Assembly (NCBI GenBank): GCA_002104935.1
Contig: MCGT01000002.1
Span: 1-64,000, forward strand
Origin: Hesseltinella vesiculosa
Taxonomy: Eukaryota > Mucoromycota > Mucoromycetes > Mucorales > Cunninghamellaceae
Length of the DNA: 64,000 bases
Reading direction: 5' to 3'
Below the pieces are notes generated by a model, which saw only the letters and a program-made list of their open reading frames with translations, was not told where the DNA came from and did not search any database. Below are positions 24,715-35,030 of this stretch, one piece after another. The translations under genes and the position numbers were made by a program. Each line of letters begins with the position of its first letter. Within the stretch, counting starts at the first letter, position 1.

Positions 24715-24900
24715 AGGCTGGAAAACATGTATTAAAAATGATTCCGCACGCACTGGATTTTACTTTAACACAGGCAAACTTTGGCGTCGGTCCTTTTTGA
24801 TCTGCTTGTCTTGTTTAAGAATAAATGCAAAAGGGCTCGAGCCTCGCTTAATTCAATCCAAGCTATGCACGAAGCCAGTGCTTGATGAGAAGTAAACATT
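24715..24900 (-). repeat. Partial inverted copy of repeat R1 flank
   Basis: Read on the plus strand, AAAAATGATTCCGCACGCA and the AATAAATGCAAAAGGGCTCG and TTCAATCCAAGC blocks resemble the reverse complement of sequence just left of and within the R1 copy at 23.6-23.9 kb. The match is patchy. The rest of the 23370-25044 interval shows no gene. Confidence 0.35.
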
Positions 24901-25044
24901 GATACAAGCCTCCAGGACCACTCTATTCCCCAAAAACGCGCCATTGCCTGATGGATCTCACCTGTAGGCCAGCGCTCTTCAAACCCTCTTGCGCAGCATG
25001 TGCTTTGCCACAAAGTCGATGACGTTGACGAGAGGATGGCATGT

Positions 25045-25980
25045 TCATTTTTTATTTTTGAATAAACCTTTCTTCAGCCATGTTGGAATGGGCTTGGGTT
25101 TGGGCTGGGAAGAGGAGGAGGATGCTTTGGTGGGTGCGGAGGAGTCGGCGACAGGGGCCAGGCTGGGGGTTTCCAAGGGTTGGATCATGGCCATGTATGT
25201 GGATGAAAGCACAGATCCTGGCACTGATCCAGGCTTCAGCCAAACAAGCGTCAGGTTAGAGGCAGGAGCGAGGCCGGCTTTGTACAAGGTGATGCTGGGA
25301 TCGGTCAGCTTGATGCGAGGAGGAAGGCAGAGCAAGAAGGCTCGGTCGGGAGTGGCTAGCGTCGAGCCGAGAAATTCATATAGCACACCCACTGCAAGAA
25401 GTAAAGAAACATATTAACATAAACATCGATCCTATCGGCAAGTACGTCAATACCTTTTTCCTTGGATTCAAAGGTTGCTTGGAGGAGCGTCAAATCAGGT
25501 AAGCGTACTCGAATGGTGGTTTTGGGATATCGTTTCATTTTCTCCTGCTCTTCCAGCTGGCGCATTTTCTGTGTTTTCAAAGGTCTACGATTGTTGATGA
25601 AAACGAGAGATGAATGGTTTTGCTTAGCACTCAAGTCATTTTCATGGGGTCCATATGGCTTCGTCATGATTATCATTGTTATTTTGGTCGCTTACGCATC
25701 TTCCAGCTGTTGTCGGTAGGCGACTTGGGCTTTGTATAAACTGGCAATTTCTTTGCCATCTAACTTGTAAAACGTCTCGGGTACTTGAGCTAGTGCATCA
25801 TCAAACAAGAAAAGCAGAAATCAGATCAAGGCACAGTGAAAAAAAAAAAGGGTGTCGTCCCAACAAGTTACCTTGTTGCTGTGCATTTTTGGGAGGGCTA
25901 AAAACTTTTACTTGTCGATCGATTGTTGGAGGTGCTGTATTTTCTACGGGGGCGATTGCTGATTGTTCTTGTGTCGACAT
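25045..25980 (-). CDS. UBX-domain protein resembling the C-terminal half of ASPSCR1/TUG
   Basis: Exons are 25980-25872, 25789-25696, 25584-25454 and 25391-25045, giving 226 residues. The opening RQVKVFSPPKNA and FYKLDGKEIASLYKAQVAYR match the region that precedes the UBX domain in ASPSCR1/TUG (yeast Ubx4). The UBX fold follows (YPKTTIRVRLPDLTLLQATF to LTLVWLKP), with an LPPR turn where FPR usually contacts p97/Cdc48. The tail is Pro/Ser/Lys-rich. TUG-type proteins regulate p97 and membrane traffic. The N-terminal ubiquitin-like domains of full-length TUG are absent, and no upstream exon for them was found. Confidence 0.8.
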
Positions 25981-27105
25981 TCTTTGCACTAAATAAAATG
26001 GCCAGCTGCAAATGAACAGGAAAAGAAAGGGGGAAGAAAAAAAAATTCAAGCGAGCCAGCTTTGAAACTGCGCCAACCTACTTGCAACTGACTGCTGGGC
26101 GTTCCAATAAGTCTCTTAAAAAAAAGATGAGGATGGACTGGGGAAGGATGATAATACCCTTTGTTCGATCGAGATCAATACTCTCTTTCTCTCCTTAATT
26201 TTATATGTGCCTTAGTTAAATACTGATGAGCAGTAATGCTCTACTGCGAGCCAGCTTTTTTTAACCTTGGAGCCAGAGCTATGGTAGAAAATCGGGGTTG
26301 GCAAGTCTCGAGAAAACGACCATTTTTTTTTTTTGAAACTGTGTGGTTTTGTGAAGATACCAGTCAGCTCTCAACTGACCATGAGTAGCTGCAGCTTGGA
26401 GCCATGAAAAGATCATCGCGTAAAGCTTAACGTGTTGCCCTTCATGCCAAAACGGCTTTAAATGAGGCAGGAACACCCGGCCATAGGCATACAAAAAAAT
26501 AATGACTGGACCCTTATTGCAATGCATACTTTCACTCCTTTTTGGGATCGCTCGGAGAAGGAGAACAATGGACTAAATGGATGCAGGTCAGAACGGGAGG
26601 TCAGTTGCATTTTCAACGCAGCAGCAAGAACGGAGATCAAAAATAAAAAAAAGTGTGCCTCGGTGTCTTGGCCGTTGCATCGAACGTTCTATTACACTTG
26701 ATAATGACCTGATGACATTTCTACCCAATCATTTAGCCCACGCTTCTCCAAGGAATGGATGATCTTCATGAAGAGATGATGGCATTGGCCAAGCGTAAGT
26801 TAATAAAAAAAGTGCCTTGTCATTGGCATCTGAAGATCAGCTGATGCAACGAGTAAGACTTTGAGTAACCTCCTTTTTTCGCCGCTCCCTAATTTTTTTC
26901 TGCTGCTGATAACCTGAAACGCGACGACGCAAAAGATGGAAGAATCGAAGTTTCTTTTTTAATTCCCTTTCCAAAAAGCAGTTATTCGCTAGAGTCACTC
27001 AGGGCAAAGGCACATCACTTTTTTATAGCGGTCCATGTTCACTCCTTTTCCCCCCTCTCTTCTTGCTTTTTTTTTTTTTGCATCAATATTTTTCCAGAGT
27101 GTGCC
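25981..27105. other. Intergenic region without a recognised gene
   Basis: About 1.1 kb with A/T runs. The phrase GCGAGCCAGCTTT occurs twice (about 26051 and 26248), and GAGCCAGCTTTTT recurs near 54007, so it may be a small repeat. No open reading frame with coding character was seen. The last part before 27106 holds a T-run (27067-27079), the usual 5' feature in this window. Confidence 0.4.
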
Positions 27106-29678
27106 ATGACGCTGATGCGTGACGCTCAAGGCCATCATGATTCGCCAATAAAAAACTATGCGAGCATCAAATCTACAAAAGAGCCTGTTGAAAAAAAAAA
27201 TCAGGCACAGCGCTCTCCCAGCTTGGACCCTCACAAAAGAAAACAACGCCATTCGCCTACAAAAGCCAACCAGCGACGTGGCAAATCCTTTCGCATCTTG
27301 CCAAAAAAAGACCCCAAGCGCTTATCCTCGGATCATCGCACCATCTTAAAGCTGTTTTTGACACTTTGCTTCATTTTCTTTGCGATCTTTTTTTTTCAAC
27401 GATTTTTCATGCTCTGGAGTTATCATCACTCTAGTAAAAAAAAATGGACAAAAAAAAATCTACAAAGCAGATTGGCTCAATTTTGTTTTATTTATATTAT
27501 GTTTGTAGGCATTCCTAATGAAGTGGCCATCCAATTAATTGACGAGATACCCTCTATTCCCTCGTTGGCCGAGAGTTTAGAAATGCATGTCACGTATCGT
27601 TTGGCCGGGTCACCTCAAGCTTTGGCAGCGGCAAAACAAACAAAAAAGCTGTGGCAACAGTCCATTCGCCACGTGGACATTGCTTCTACCGATATGCTTT
27701 TAAATACCCCTCGCTTCCAACAAGTCCTTGTCAATGGCCAGCTCATTCGCCAGCACCAAGCTCCTGCCAAGGACACCCAATTTCCTTTTGCCTTTCATGG
27801 TAACCTTTTTTGAGTATTTGTTCTCCGACCCGGACATCCAATTTTTTTTTTTTTTTTTGATTGTAGCCCTTTCTGCTGATGGCAATGTCACTGGTCCGGT
27901 GATATTTGTTGGCGATGGACTTGAAGAAGACTATGTATCATTGGCAGAACACGGATACAATGTGACAGGGTCTATCGCATTGATCCGCCATCAAACCATG
28001 CAAGGCATGGCTGGCCATCAGGTGATGTTAGCACAACGCCACGGATGCATTGGCTCTCTGATGTTTGCCGATCCTGATCTACCTAACAAACAGCATGAGC
28101 AACATGCCGATGTGCCGTCACGCCCTTATCCGGATGGCCCCTGGCGCCCAGCCACTGAGGCTGCTTTTGCCTCAGTCTCTGACCTGGCCAATGGCATCCA
28201 CGTCCCTTGGTCCCCCCCTCACGTGTTGGCGCCCACCACCAGGTCGTCTTCGAGTACTGATCAACCAGCTGACTCACCTTTTTATGCCAGTATTCCTTCC
28301 ATTCCACTTTCCTGGCAAGAAGGCCAGGCAATACTCAACTTGACGGCCTCTGGGCAACTTGTGCTCGGCCAGATGACCAATGTCAATCATTACGCGGCAC
28401 GGCCGATCCATAACATCGTTGGCCGTATCCCTGGTCAACTTGACCCAGACAAATTCATCCTTCTTGGCTGCCAACGCGATGCCTGGACCGACGCTGGCGT
28501 AATTGACAGTGCTTCTGCCTCGGCCACCATGGTAATCACCGCTGCCTCCGATTTTTTTTTCCATTTGCTCATATCCAATTCATTTTTCGTTGGCAATAAC
28601 AGGATGAGTTGGTTCGTACCTTGGGTGTCTTGCTGAAAAAGGGCTGGCGACCTCGACGCACAGTGGTACTGGCCTCATGGGATGCCAGTGACTATGGTCA
28701 TTTGGGATCGGCGGGCTGGGTCGATGAACATAAGGAATGGCTGTACAAGAATGCTGTTGCACACATTGATGTTGGCAGCTCCGCAGGCGAATTCTTCCAA
28801 GCGCAAGGGTCACCGCTGTTGCAGCGGCTTTTGCATCTTCTCTGTCAAGACGTGTTTGATCCGGTGCAAGGCCAGTCCTTGTTTGATTTGTGGAAAAAGC
28901 ATCGGGTGCTGCGCGGTCAGTCTTTGGCTGTGATGATGGACCCTATTGCCCTGGACAATGATGCCATTCCATTTTTCTACCAAATGGGCATCCCCAGCCT
29001 TTCACTTTCATTCCAATCTGATCATTTTGGTGTAGCTCAAAGCCATCTTGACAAGCAAGTGCTGGCAGGGTGGATGAAAGCGGACATGAGCTCACCTTTT
29101 TTTTTATTTTTTTTTCTTGGATTAGCTTGGATTGGATGTACCGTTTTGGTGACAAGAAGTTGACATACCATCGATTGATGGTCAAGCTGGTGGCCCTCTT
29201 GACGTTGCACTTGTCGTGTGACCCGATTCTACCGCTGTACCCGGTTGACTATGCGCATCGACTCTTGGACGTGACGGCGGAGCGGGCGGACTTGGAAAAC
29301 TCACCATGGCCTCAGGTTGTGGATGCACTTTTTCACCTCGCAAACACAAGCACCAAGTTTGATCGCAAGATGACCAAAGACGAAGATGCCTTTCGCATCA
29401 AAAAGCACTTTAGCAAGAAGCTTCGCCGCCATGCCCAACAAATGAATGAAGCCCTGGCTCAATTTGAGCGGACGTTCCTTGACCCAATGGGCATGCCTGG
29501 CCGTCCCTGGTACAAACATGCCATGTATGGCCCATCGCTGTGGGACCCCACGCTTATCGAGCCATTGCCCAGTCTCTCTCAACCCACCAACATCTCCGAT
29601 CCTGCGATTGAGCAAAGGATAGCAGCACTTCTGCTCACTGCCAATGACTTGCTGCTGGGCGCTCGGAAACTCAATTAA
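27106..29678 (+). CDS. M28B peptidase homologue (PSMA/transferrin-receptor type), probably inactive
   Basis: Exons are 27106-27433, 27509-27799, 27867-28531, 28603-29054 and 29126-29678, giving 762 residues. A basic cytoplasmic N-terminus is followed by one membrane helix (about residues 80-103), giving a type II topology. A PA domain, an M28-like domain and a C-terminal helical dimer domain follow. The last intron is GC-AG (GCAAGT donor); only this joint gives the expected HLDNLDWMYRFGD. Compared with PSMA, the zinc and catalytic residues are mostly changed: CQRDAW where HRD is expected, WDASDYG where WDAEEFG is expected, and DVGSS where the zinc-binding Asp sits. Catalysis is therefore unlikely. 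Yeast relatives (Vps70, Tre1/Tre2) act in vacuolar sorting and ubiquitin-dependent traffic. Confidence 0.85.
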
Positions 29679-31587
29679 AATAATATTAAGCCAGGCTGGC
29701 TCACAGCTTGGCGGTTTTTTTTCTTGCATAGCAACCGACCATTTCATTGAAATCCTCGGGGGGGGGGTTTACGTTGTATGAGCGATACTTTGCTGCCCAT
29801 GTTCACATGAAGTTTCGGGGTGCTTGGCTGAAAGATGGCCAACTTGTCCTTGTGACACTTTGCTGGAGAACTCGTGAGGAAGTTTCCAGAAACTCAGGCC
29901 AAGTGTGCACCAGATTTCTTTTCTTTTTTTGCAGTTTCTGATAGTGATATATTTTATGACGTTCCAAGGACGTGGGTGCCTTTTTAAAAATCAAGCAGGT
30001 GATGAAGAAATTGAGAAATGAAGCTTTTGATGGGGGGTCATGGTTCGATTGTCATGGAACCTCAGAGAAGCTTATTTCTGTTTATGGAGACATAAACGAT
30101 ACACCGGTAAACGCGCCGCGCCAGCTTCTTGGGCTTCTTTTTTTTTTGAACCAGGAACCAACAAAGATGCAAGCACAAAAAAAAAAAAAAAATGACGCGT
30201 GGTGACCCAGCTGCTTGGAGACTCTTCTCCCACGGACAGGTTTGCAAAAAATGGGAGGTGTAACAAAAAGGGAATGGTACTTAAAAAGGGAATGGTGATG
30301 GAAAGGATCCCCGCCAAAAATTTTACTGAACATGACCAGGGATACGGGGTTTTTTTTAGCACGGGTTTCCCTTTTTTAATCCGCATGTCCTGATTGCAAT
30401 GATGGTCCCGACTGGAAACAGAGTCATGATGAAACACATCATCAACATGCAGCAAAGAGAAGAGTTGACAACAAAAGATGAAGGGAAATTTTTATTGATT
30501 AAATGCATGAGTGTTTTTGATCGCATTTGGGCACTTGTGGAGCACAAAGACTTCATTTTTTTTTTTTTCTTGCAGGGCGCAACACTCACTTGGTAAGGCA
30601 TGTTCCACTTTTTGCTTTGACAGGTTTATTTTTTCATTTTAGAAAATTTGTTGATAAAGGATGAACGCTTAACACATGTGTAAGGCTACCAAATAAGATG
30701 TTTTTTGGCCAAGAGGAGACAATTGTTTAAATTTCTGACACTTGAAAACTAGGCTGAGAGAATAAAAAAGGCAAGTGAAATCTGTCCCAGTTCGTGTTTT
30801 TTCTCTCACGCTCAACATGTAGTCTCTTTGATGGAGCTTGACGGGTTTTCACTGGTTTTCTCTTCGGATATGTTAAAGGAGTTCCTGAAAAGATGGTCTG
30901 ACCGAAAGCAGTGAGTGCGACCACTGTTTCTTTTTTGTGTAATTTTTGATCAGAACCCAAGGACTGTTTTATTTTTCGGGTCGTCTTGGCTTTGGTGGCA
31001 CCTACCCAAGGGATGTAAGGTTTGCGGTTTTTTACTAGCACACAAATAAATATTGGCCTTCCTATGGTTACACTTTTTATTTCTAATTCAGCTGCCTTCA
31101 GTTTTCTTCATTAAAGATTTGAATGACGTTTTTTTGTCCGTCAGAAAAAAAAGCCAAGAAAATGGCTTCTTTTTTTTTTTTTTTGCCCAATTGAAGCTCA
31201 TTTCCTACTTGTCGTTTTTCATTTTAAAAAAAGATCCAATGCCCGATAACCAAAGATTTTCCAAGATTTTTTTCCTCTGCTGGTAAAAATAGCTGGCGCC
31301 ATTTGGCGTTGCTTGCGAAGAAGATGATCTTTTTTGAAGAGCATGTGCAAATTTGAGTTTACGGACGTCAGTACGGATTAGGAATGGTGAGACCTGCTTG
31401 AGGCTGTGAATCAAAAAGCCAGCGCCATTTTTTTAAACATGCAGATCAACGGTATCACAAAGAAAACAGGACTTCTCTTTTGCCAATGAGTGCTTGACAT
31501 CTCACTTGGCGACCAAACGTCGGGTTTTGAAATTAAGGTTTAGAACTCACTTGCTACTTTGGTCAGTGAGTCCATAGAAAAAAGAGG
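29679..31587. other. Intergenic region, 1.9 kb
   Basis: No confident gene. The minus strand at 31041-30727 has a 104-codon open stretch with strongly basic text (TKAKTTRKIKQSLGS, KRKPVKTRQAPSK) and a splice-acceptor-like TGTGCTAG just before it. It may be a terminal exon whose upstream part I could not find. Homopolymers are frequent (G-run at 29758-29767, A/T runs at 30130, 30178 and 31170). Confidence 0.35.
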
Positions 31588-31597
31588 CTATAAAAAC
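31588..31597 (+). promoter_or_regulatory. TATA box of the DUF3759 gene
   Basis: GCTATAAAAA lies about 60 bases upstream of the ATG at 31655. It is followed by a pyrimidine-rich leader (TCTCC and a T-run) and an A/T-rich stretch directly before the start. This fits a strongly expressed gene. Confidence 0.6.
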
Positions 31598-31654
31598 CCA
31601 CCCTGTTTCGCGTTTTCTCCTTTTTTTTTTTTTCATCATTCAATAATTATAACA

Positions 31655-31978
31655 ATGGCTCGTCACGAAGAAACCTACAACCAAATCCAACAAATTGGCA
31701 CCGCTGGTGAAGAACACAAGGCCACCTGGACCCACGAACTCTTGGCCGGTGCCGCTGCTTTCGAAGCCATGCACTTGTACAACAAGAAGCAAAAGGAAGC
31801 TGGTAAGGAAGTTGACCACTCCACTGCCAAGGAACTCCTCGCTGGTTTGGCCGGTGCCTCCGTTGATGGTCTCATTGAATCCAAGGGCATGAACTGGATC
31901 GACAAGGAAAAGGCCAAGCACCACGCCAAGCAAGAAGCTGAAAAGTTGTACACCGAACAAACCGGTTACCAATTCTAA
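31655..31978 (+). CDS. DUF3759/CipC-like small protein
   Basis: A single exon of 107 residues. Family-typical blocks are WTHELLAGAAAFEAMHLY, TAKELLAGLAGASVDGLIE, and the C-terminal EKAKHHAKQEAEKLY. Proteins of this family (CipC-like, first noted as concanamycin-induced in Aspergillus) are small, soluble and often abundant or stress-induced; their biochemical role is not established. Codon use is extremely biased (ACC, AAG, CTC, GGT), which with the TATA box suggests very high expression. There is no intron, unusual for this window. Confidence 0.9.
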   Translation: MARHEETYNQIQQIGTAGEEHKATWTHELLAGAAAFEAMHLYNKKQKEAGKEVDHSTAKELLAGLAGASVDGLIESKGMNWIDKEKAKHHAKQEAEKLYTEQTGYQF

Positions 31979-32334
31979 GAAGCTTGTATATATCTCCTCT
32001 TTGCCTGTACCATAAAAAAGCAATAAAATATCAAAAACCTGGCTCATTGTGAAATAAGCCATCTTTTTATTTTGTGTAATTTTTTTTTATGTCGTCCACT
32101 TGCAAAAAAAAAAGAAAGAGTGCTAAAAAGTTGGGGTGTGGACTAGTACGTGTGTCACCCAGCTTGGGAACAGAATCCAACAAAACAAGGTTGTCGGGTG
32201 TATGCTTCCTGAGAAAAAAAAAAAAAGGCTGGGACAAATGAGACACCCGATCCTTGTGAAGCTCTGTGACATGTTTGAAAACGATCCAAATAAACGAGTG
32301 GGGTTTTATTTTCAGGTCTAAGCATCAGATATCA

Positions 32335-33823
32335 TCATGTCAAGATCTCCACGCCAGTGTCAGTCACCAACAAGGTGTGCTCGAATTGAGCCGAGCGCTT
32401 GCCGTCCTTGGTGGTGGCCGTCCAGTTGTCGGGCCACAGATGATCCTTCCAACCCCCTTCACAAATCATTGGTTCAATCGTAAAAATATGGCCGGGTCGT
32501 ACAATGCCGATGGCTTTGTTGTCTAACAAAACAAACGCCAAGGTCAGTCGACGTCGCGCTCAACCTTTCACGGGACTTACTGGCATAGTGAGGTACGTTG
32601 GGCGCGCAATGGAAAAGTTGATTGATACCATGGCCACAAAAGTTGCGCACCACCGAGAAACCGAATTTGGTGGCATGGTCTTCAATAATTTTGCCAAAGT
32701 CTCGGTAGCGCATGCCTGGTTTCACTGGAAAATATAAATAATGAGCATCGAGAACTTTTTATAAAAACAAAGAGAGCTCTTACCAGCTGCAATGGCCATA
32801 TCCAGGCATTCCTTGGTCACCTTGACCAGTTGCTGGCCCACATCGTCGACATTGCCCACCAGGAACGTGCCATTACTGTCGCCATGGAATCCCTTGTAAT
32901 AACAGCTGATATCAATGTTGAGGATGTCGCCATCCACCAAAGGACGTTGATCGGGAATACCATGACAGATCACTGTACAAAAACCGGTGTCAGTTGTCGC
33001 TTTTTGCTCCGTCCCTTTGGCTTACCTTCGTTCAAAGACCTAGAGGTAATGAAGCGTCAGTTGGAAGCTTTCACCCGGTGATAAATAATACTTACGTGCA
33101 GCATGACTTGGGGAAATAGTTATAGTTCAATGGGGAAGGGTAGGCACCGCGTTCGATGGTTGCTTCATGCACAATGCGGTCTAGATTTGGAACATAAAAC
33201 GACGTCAGATCGGTCCCCCTATCCACTTTTGCTGTGTTCTTACCGATTTCGTCTGTGGTGATGCCCACACGCACAGCCTTGCCAGCTATCTCCAGCACTT
33301 CTCTTGTGATGCGGCAGGCTTCACGCATCATGTTGATTTCCTCGTCGTTGCACACTTGGATGTTGGCCGAGCGGTTTTTGAGGAATTCGGAGCGAGGGAT
33401 CCCGGTTTCATGGTAGTCTGGCTTTTCAATCGTGTCAGGCACAACACGGCGAGCCGATAATGGGTACACGGCTCGAAGAGGGCCAGTGTAGTTGAACGTG
33501 GGGAAAGGATCGTACAGCTCTAAAAAAAATCAATCAGATGTCATGTTGGATCGTTGCATCAAGGATCCTACTCTTTGTTGATGCATGCTTCGATTTGTGG
33601 ACACCCTGTTCAATTATTAAGGAAATTATTAAGTAATCATCATGCGATTGCGTTTTTTTTTTTTCTATAAAAACCAACGTACCCAGCTTTTCTTGAAGCA
33701 ATCTTGAGAGCAGAAGAATGAATCTTGGTTAATGTTTTGCTTGACACAAGTAGGACATTGCAAATGAGCAGCATTGCTACATTCTAACGAGGCACACACA
33801 TTCGATTCAACAGCTACAGACAT
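32335..33823 (-). CDS. MAP1: Methionine aminopeptidase 1
   Basis: Exons are 33823-33683, 33605-33572, 33519-33244, 33180-33096, 33039-33026 (14 nt), 32972-32784, 32724-32581 and 32522-32335, giving 356 residues. The N-terminal zinc-finger region ([17 protein letters not shown] ... FFCSQDC ... HKSKH) matches the ribosome-associating finger of eukaryotic MetAP1. Metal-site residues are visible in [27 protein letters not shown] and AQFEHT. The enzyme removes the initiator Met from nascent chains when the second residue is small. The 14-nt exon (SLNE) is needed to join PKSCCT to VICHGIP in frame. Confidence 0.95.
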
Positions 33824-33974
33824 GCTCGAACAAAAAAAAAAATCCTGGTTGAAGAAAAAGAGGTTTGCCCAAAACAAGCAGCCACTTCTTTTTTTTTGCA
33901 GTTCACAACCCCGACGCTCACCTTTTTCACCAACACTGCTTGCTGCGCCATGAAGAAGCCAAATCGTTGATCTT

Positions 33975-34283
33975 ATGAACACTTGGAGTGCAAGGATTGG
34001 TATCATTTTATCTCTCCTAGTCATTATCACGTGCCTTGTCCAAAGTTCTCTCACCTTGGCGCAAATACATATAGAAGCTTTCAAAGGCGGGTATCAAGTC
34101 TATGATGTTACCAGTAGTAACGTGCAGGTATCGGTAGCCAAAGGTGACCGAAGGAAACGGCCGAGCAAGGCAACTGTCGAGAGTTCCTGCTGTGCCTTGT
34201 TACGTCCTTCTCCGCCGCCATGGCAGGGGTTCAGAAGAAGAGATAGCGCAGCCCGCTTCCATCCGTGGCAAAGTCTAATCTAG
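33975..34283 (+). CDS. Doubtful small secreted-type protein
   Basis: An ATG-initiated frame of 102 codons begins with a signal-peptide-like segment ([23 protein letters not shown]). The part after about residue 50 turns Arg/Ser/Pro-rich and may be intron or non-coding, since a GTATCGG donor-like site follows TGCAG there. It is divergent from MAP1, 150 bases away. No family recognised. Confidence 0.22.
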   Translation: MNTWSARIGIILSLLVIITCLVQSSLTLAQIHIEAFKGGYQVYDVTSSNVQVSVAKGDRRKRPSKATVESSCCALLRPSPPPWQGFRRRDSAARFHPWQSLI

Positions 34284-34399
34284 GAACGGGGTATGCCACT
34301 TCTCGTCATGTACACGTTTTTATACGAGCTGAAGCAGCACTGTCCATCAGGTGCTGGACACAACAAGTCCACTTGATGTCTGAGTGATTTTTTTTTCAT

Positions 34400-34505
34400 T
34401 TTTTGGCAGAGAAATCCGAGGTGCGAAAACGTCTTGGACAGAGAGTTGGCTGGCCAGCCATCACCGATCGTCCTGATTATTGCAGGGCTGATGCCTTCCA
34501 TGACA
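34400..34505 (+). repeat. Short decayed copy of repeat R1
   Basis: AGAAATCCGAGGTGCG, TTGGCTGGCCAGCCATCACC and GATCGTCCTGATTATTGCAG correspond in order to the R1 blocks GGAATCGGAGCTC, TTGCTGGGCAACCATCACC and AATCGACCTGATTTTTTCAG at 56.98-57.06 kb. Only this central-right part is recognisable. The rest of 34284-35030 holds no gene. Confidence 0.5.
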
Positions 34506-35030
34506 ACTTGCTCACATACAAAAGTTCAAGCCTATACAAGAAATAAAACGTGCGTCATGTCATTTTCGTATTTTGTTCAAAACGGTCAGAGGACCCCTTG
34601 ATGAAGCCAAAAATCATGCTTCATCCAAAATCCAGCCACCACCGATTCTTCCCACATTTCACACATGGGTACAATTTAATGAGTGATAATGATCCGTAAA
34701 CTCACAGACTTCCTGGATGCCTTGGTGATGAGCAAGGGGCGATCCAGAAAGATGTACATCAGCATGCTGCACATAGTAAGAAGGCAGTGCCATATAGCTC
34801 ACACCAAGACCTACTCTACTAATTCACTTCAAATGGAGCATAAAGCCAATGTATGTCTAGTAATGATGTAGATACTTGAGGAAGCAGCCTAGCAGTCTTG
34901 GTGAAGAACGTGCAGGAAAGGAAACGCTGCGAGAAAATGTAACAGGGCGCCGCCTGCTTTTTTTTTTTTTTTTTTCTTTCGCTCTTCCCTCGACTTGTTT
35001 TCTTGCTCAACCGCCTCGCCGATTTGAATC

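Noticed and set aside
30040..30110. A tRNA-like TTCGATT loop sequence
   Set aside because: No acceptor stem or other arms could be paired around it. No tRNA was recognised anywhere in the window.
31640..32062. A 140-codon minus-strand frame opposite the DUF3759 gene
   Set aside because: It is the reverse of a highly biased coding exon, with Leu/Phe/Gly/Val-rich text and no support outside it. The plus-strand protein matches a known family and has a TATA box.
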